A DNA stretch of 6,518 nucleotides. Source: a bacterium. Lineage in GTDB: Bacteria; Verrucomicrobiota; Verrucomicrobiia; Chthoniobacterales; Terrimicrobiaceae. Shown piece by piece: positions 5,368 to 6,518 of the stretch (within the stretch, counting starts at the first letter, position 1; each line of letters opens with the position of its first letter). The notes under the pieces are model-generated. The model saw nothing but the letters and a program-made list of their open reading frames with translations. It did not search any database and had not been told where the DNA came from. The stretch lies in assembly GCA_009920585.1 (NCBI GenBank), contig RFZT01000140.1, forward strand, positions 1-6,518, in the 5' to 3' direction. Made by a program: the position numbers and the translations under genes.

Positions 5368-6518
5368 ATGATTCGTTTTTTTGATTACCTTTTATTGCGA
5401 GACTCCCGCGCCCCTCTTTCAGCCAAACCTATACTAGGCCCCATCGCCATTGCTGCGGCTATGCTATGTCTGGCGGTTTCAGCGCTCCATGCAGCGCCTC
5501 CCAAAGCGGACAAGGAACCCCCCGTCGAACCCTCGGTTGGATACGACGCGAGATTGGTAATCCATCGGGGCGAGACCAAACAGGTTACCCTGCGGGCCAT
5601 CCCATCCGACGGCTACGATGTCCAGTTCAAAATACTCACACAGCCACGCTTTGGCGCCATCTCGGAAATTGTCAGAAACTCGAAGGGGGTAGTAACCATC
5701 CTCTACACACATCGCGGAGAGAAGGGTCAAAGCGCGGATTCCTTCAAATTCAAAATCAAAACCGGACCGAAAAAATGCTGGACCACCAAAACGGCCCGCA
5801 TCCAAATCACGGAACCTCCTCCCCGCATGGATATTTCGCCCGAGGTTCTGGATTTCGATCCGGTCTTCATTGGCGAATCAGCCACCCTCCCAGTAGTGGT
5901 GAGGAACTCCGGGGGTAGCGTGCTGCAGGGTCGCGTGACAACAGCCGACCCATGGTCAATAGCAGGCTCCCCCGAATTTGAACTCGCAAGCGGAAAATCA
6001 AAAACCTTCGCAGTCACCTTCGCCCCTAAAACTCCTGATAGCCAAACTGGAAAAATCAGCTTTGAAACCGCAGCCGCACCACCTGCGTCCACTCTCATAC
6101 ATGGCATCGGTGAGCATCGATTTGAAGCCCCAGATAAAGCCGCTTTCGCTCAGTCTAACGAGCCTTCACTGCTTCGGATCAAAGTCTCGAACAAAACCGC
6201 CGAACCTCTGCCCTTGTCGATTCAAGCCCAATTGCCATTGGAAGCTTGCGACCGCATTGTGCTTCCTCCGAATGGCGTTTCCGAAATCGAATTGAAAATC
6301 CAGCCCGGTTTTTTTACTGACAAATTCGCCTCCCTCCTTCTCTCCGATGGCGCTGGTGAACGGGCGGTCAAAATCCAACTCCCTATGCCGCCACCAGTCC
6401 TCTCTTGGGAGGCTCCCACCCTCGATCTGGGCGACGTGACTGCCGGATCAACGGAGTCCTTGAATATCACCCTTAACAACATTGGCGATACGCCAGCTCA
6501 TGTCATACTTGCCGCCGA
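5368..6518 (+). CDS. Secreted multidomain protein: cadherin/Ig-like domain plus ASH-type repeats, 3' partial
   Basis: An uninterrupted frame runs from ATG 5368 to the right edge (383 codons), so the gene is truncated by the window. An in-frame TAG at 5362-5364 fixes the start to ATG 5368 or the TTG just before it. After a long N-region, the hydrophobic stretch ILGPIAIAAAMLCLAVSALHA (residues 22-42) with ALHA|A or HAA|P forms a signal peptide or anchor. Residues about 55-150 look like a cadherin/Ig-like domain: TQPRFGAISEI (91-101), a YTHRG strand and ADSFKFKIK (D124-S125-F126). From about 154, ISPEVLDFDPVFIGESATL, VVVRNSGG, then FAVTFAPKT and GIGE (to 249) form an ASH/choice-of-anchor-D type beta-sandwich. 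A diverged unit spans about 267-340, and another ASH unit starts near 344 with LDLGDVTAGSTESLNITLNN. Such proteins are usually secreted or surface-attached; partners and function are unknown. The remaining domains and any C-terminal anchor lie beyond the window. Confidence -1.
   Translation, partial: MIRFFDYLLLRDSRAPLSAKPILGPIAIAAAMLCLAVSALHAAPPKADKEPPVEPSVGYDARLVIHRGETKQVTLRAIPSDGYDVQFKILTQPRFGAISEIVRNSKGVVTILYTHRGEKGQSADSFKFKIKTGPKKCWTTKTARIQITEPPPRMDISPEVLDFDPVFIGESATLPVVVRNSGGSVLQGRVTTADPWSIAGSPEFELASGKSKTFAVTFAPKTPDSQTGKISFETAAAPPASTLIHGIGEHRFEAPDKAAFAQSNEPSLLRIKVSNKTAEPLPLSIQAQLPLEACDRIVLPPNGVSEIELKIQPGFFTDKFASLLLSDGAGERAVKIQLPMPPPVLSWEAPTLDLGDVTAGSTESLNITLNNIGDTPAHVILAA

Noticed and set aside
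5466..5918. 150-residue + strand frame inside the ASH gene
   Set aside because: Its composition is incoherent, while the other frame is open for 383 codons with a signal sequence and beta-domain motifs.

Overview
The window looks like a bacterial chromosome fragment from the PVC group, most likely Verrucomicrobiota. That placement is an inference. It rests on a small pseudopilin with a degenerate H-X9-DG C-terminal motif (a signature abundant in that superphylum), moderately high GC, starts that almost never carry a well-placed Shine-Dalgarno, and a secreted ASH-domain protein. All supported genes are on the + strand. I saw no tRNA, rRNA, CRISPR array, transposase or phage gene.

Positions 1-616 are the 3' part of mnmE (tRNA wobble-uridine modification GTPase). 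Its reading frame is broken near 450-460, so the GTPase domain and the conserved C-terminal FCIGK tail lie in different frames. Positions 617-806 are non-coding. They hold an A/T inverted repeat and a period-9 repeat of CCTCTGTG(T/G). Next come three housekeeping-type genes: a short CysJ-like FAD/NADPH reductase without a flavodoxin domain (807-1916), mpl for murein tripeptide recycling (1966-3348), and a stand-alone LON substrate-binding-domain protein (3422-4018).

From about 4090 onward the content changes to envelope and secreted proteins: a Sec-exported protein of unknown function with locally lower GC (4126-4788), a minimal type IV pseudopilin-like protein 17 bases downstream (4806-5303), and a long secreted protein with a cadherin/Ig-like domain followed by ASH-type beta-sandwich repeats. 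This last gene starts at 5368 and runs off the right edge, open for 383 codons. These three genes may form a surface-protein module, but only the tight spacing of the first two supports co-transcription.

There is no clear evidence of a wholly new system. The points most worth a second look are the mnmE frame break, the H-X9-NG pseudopilin with alanine at the cleavage site, the exported protein that shares its likely transcript, the run-off ASH protein, and the intergenic period-9 repeat.
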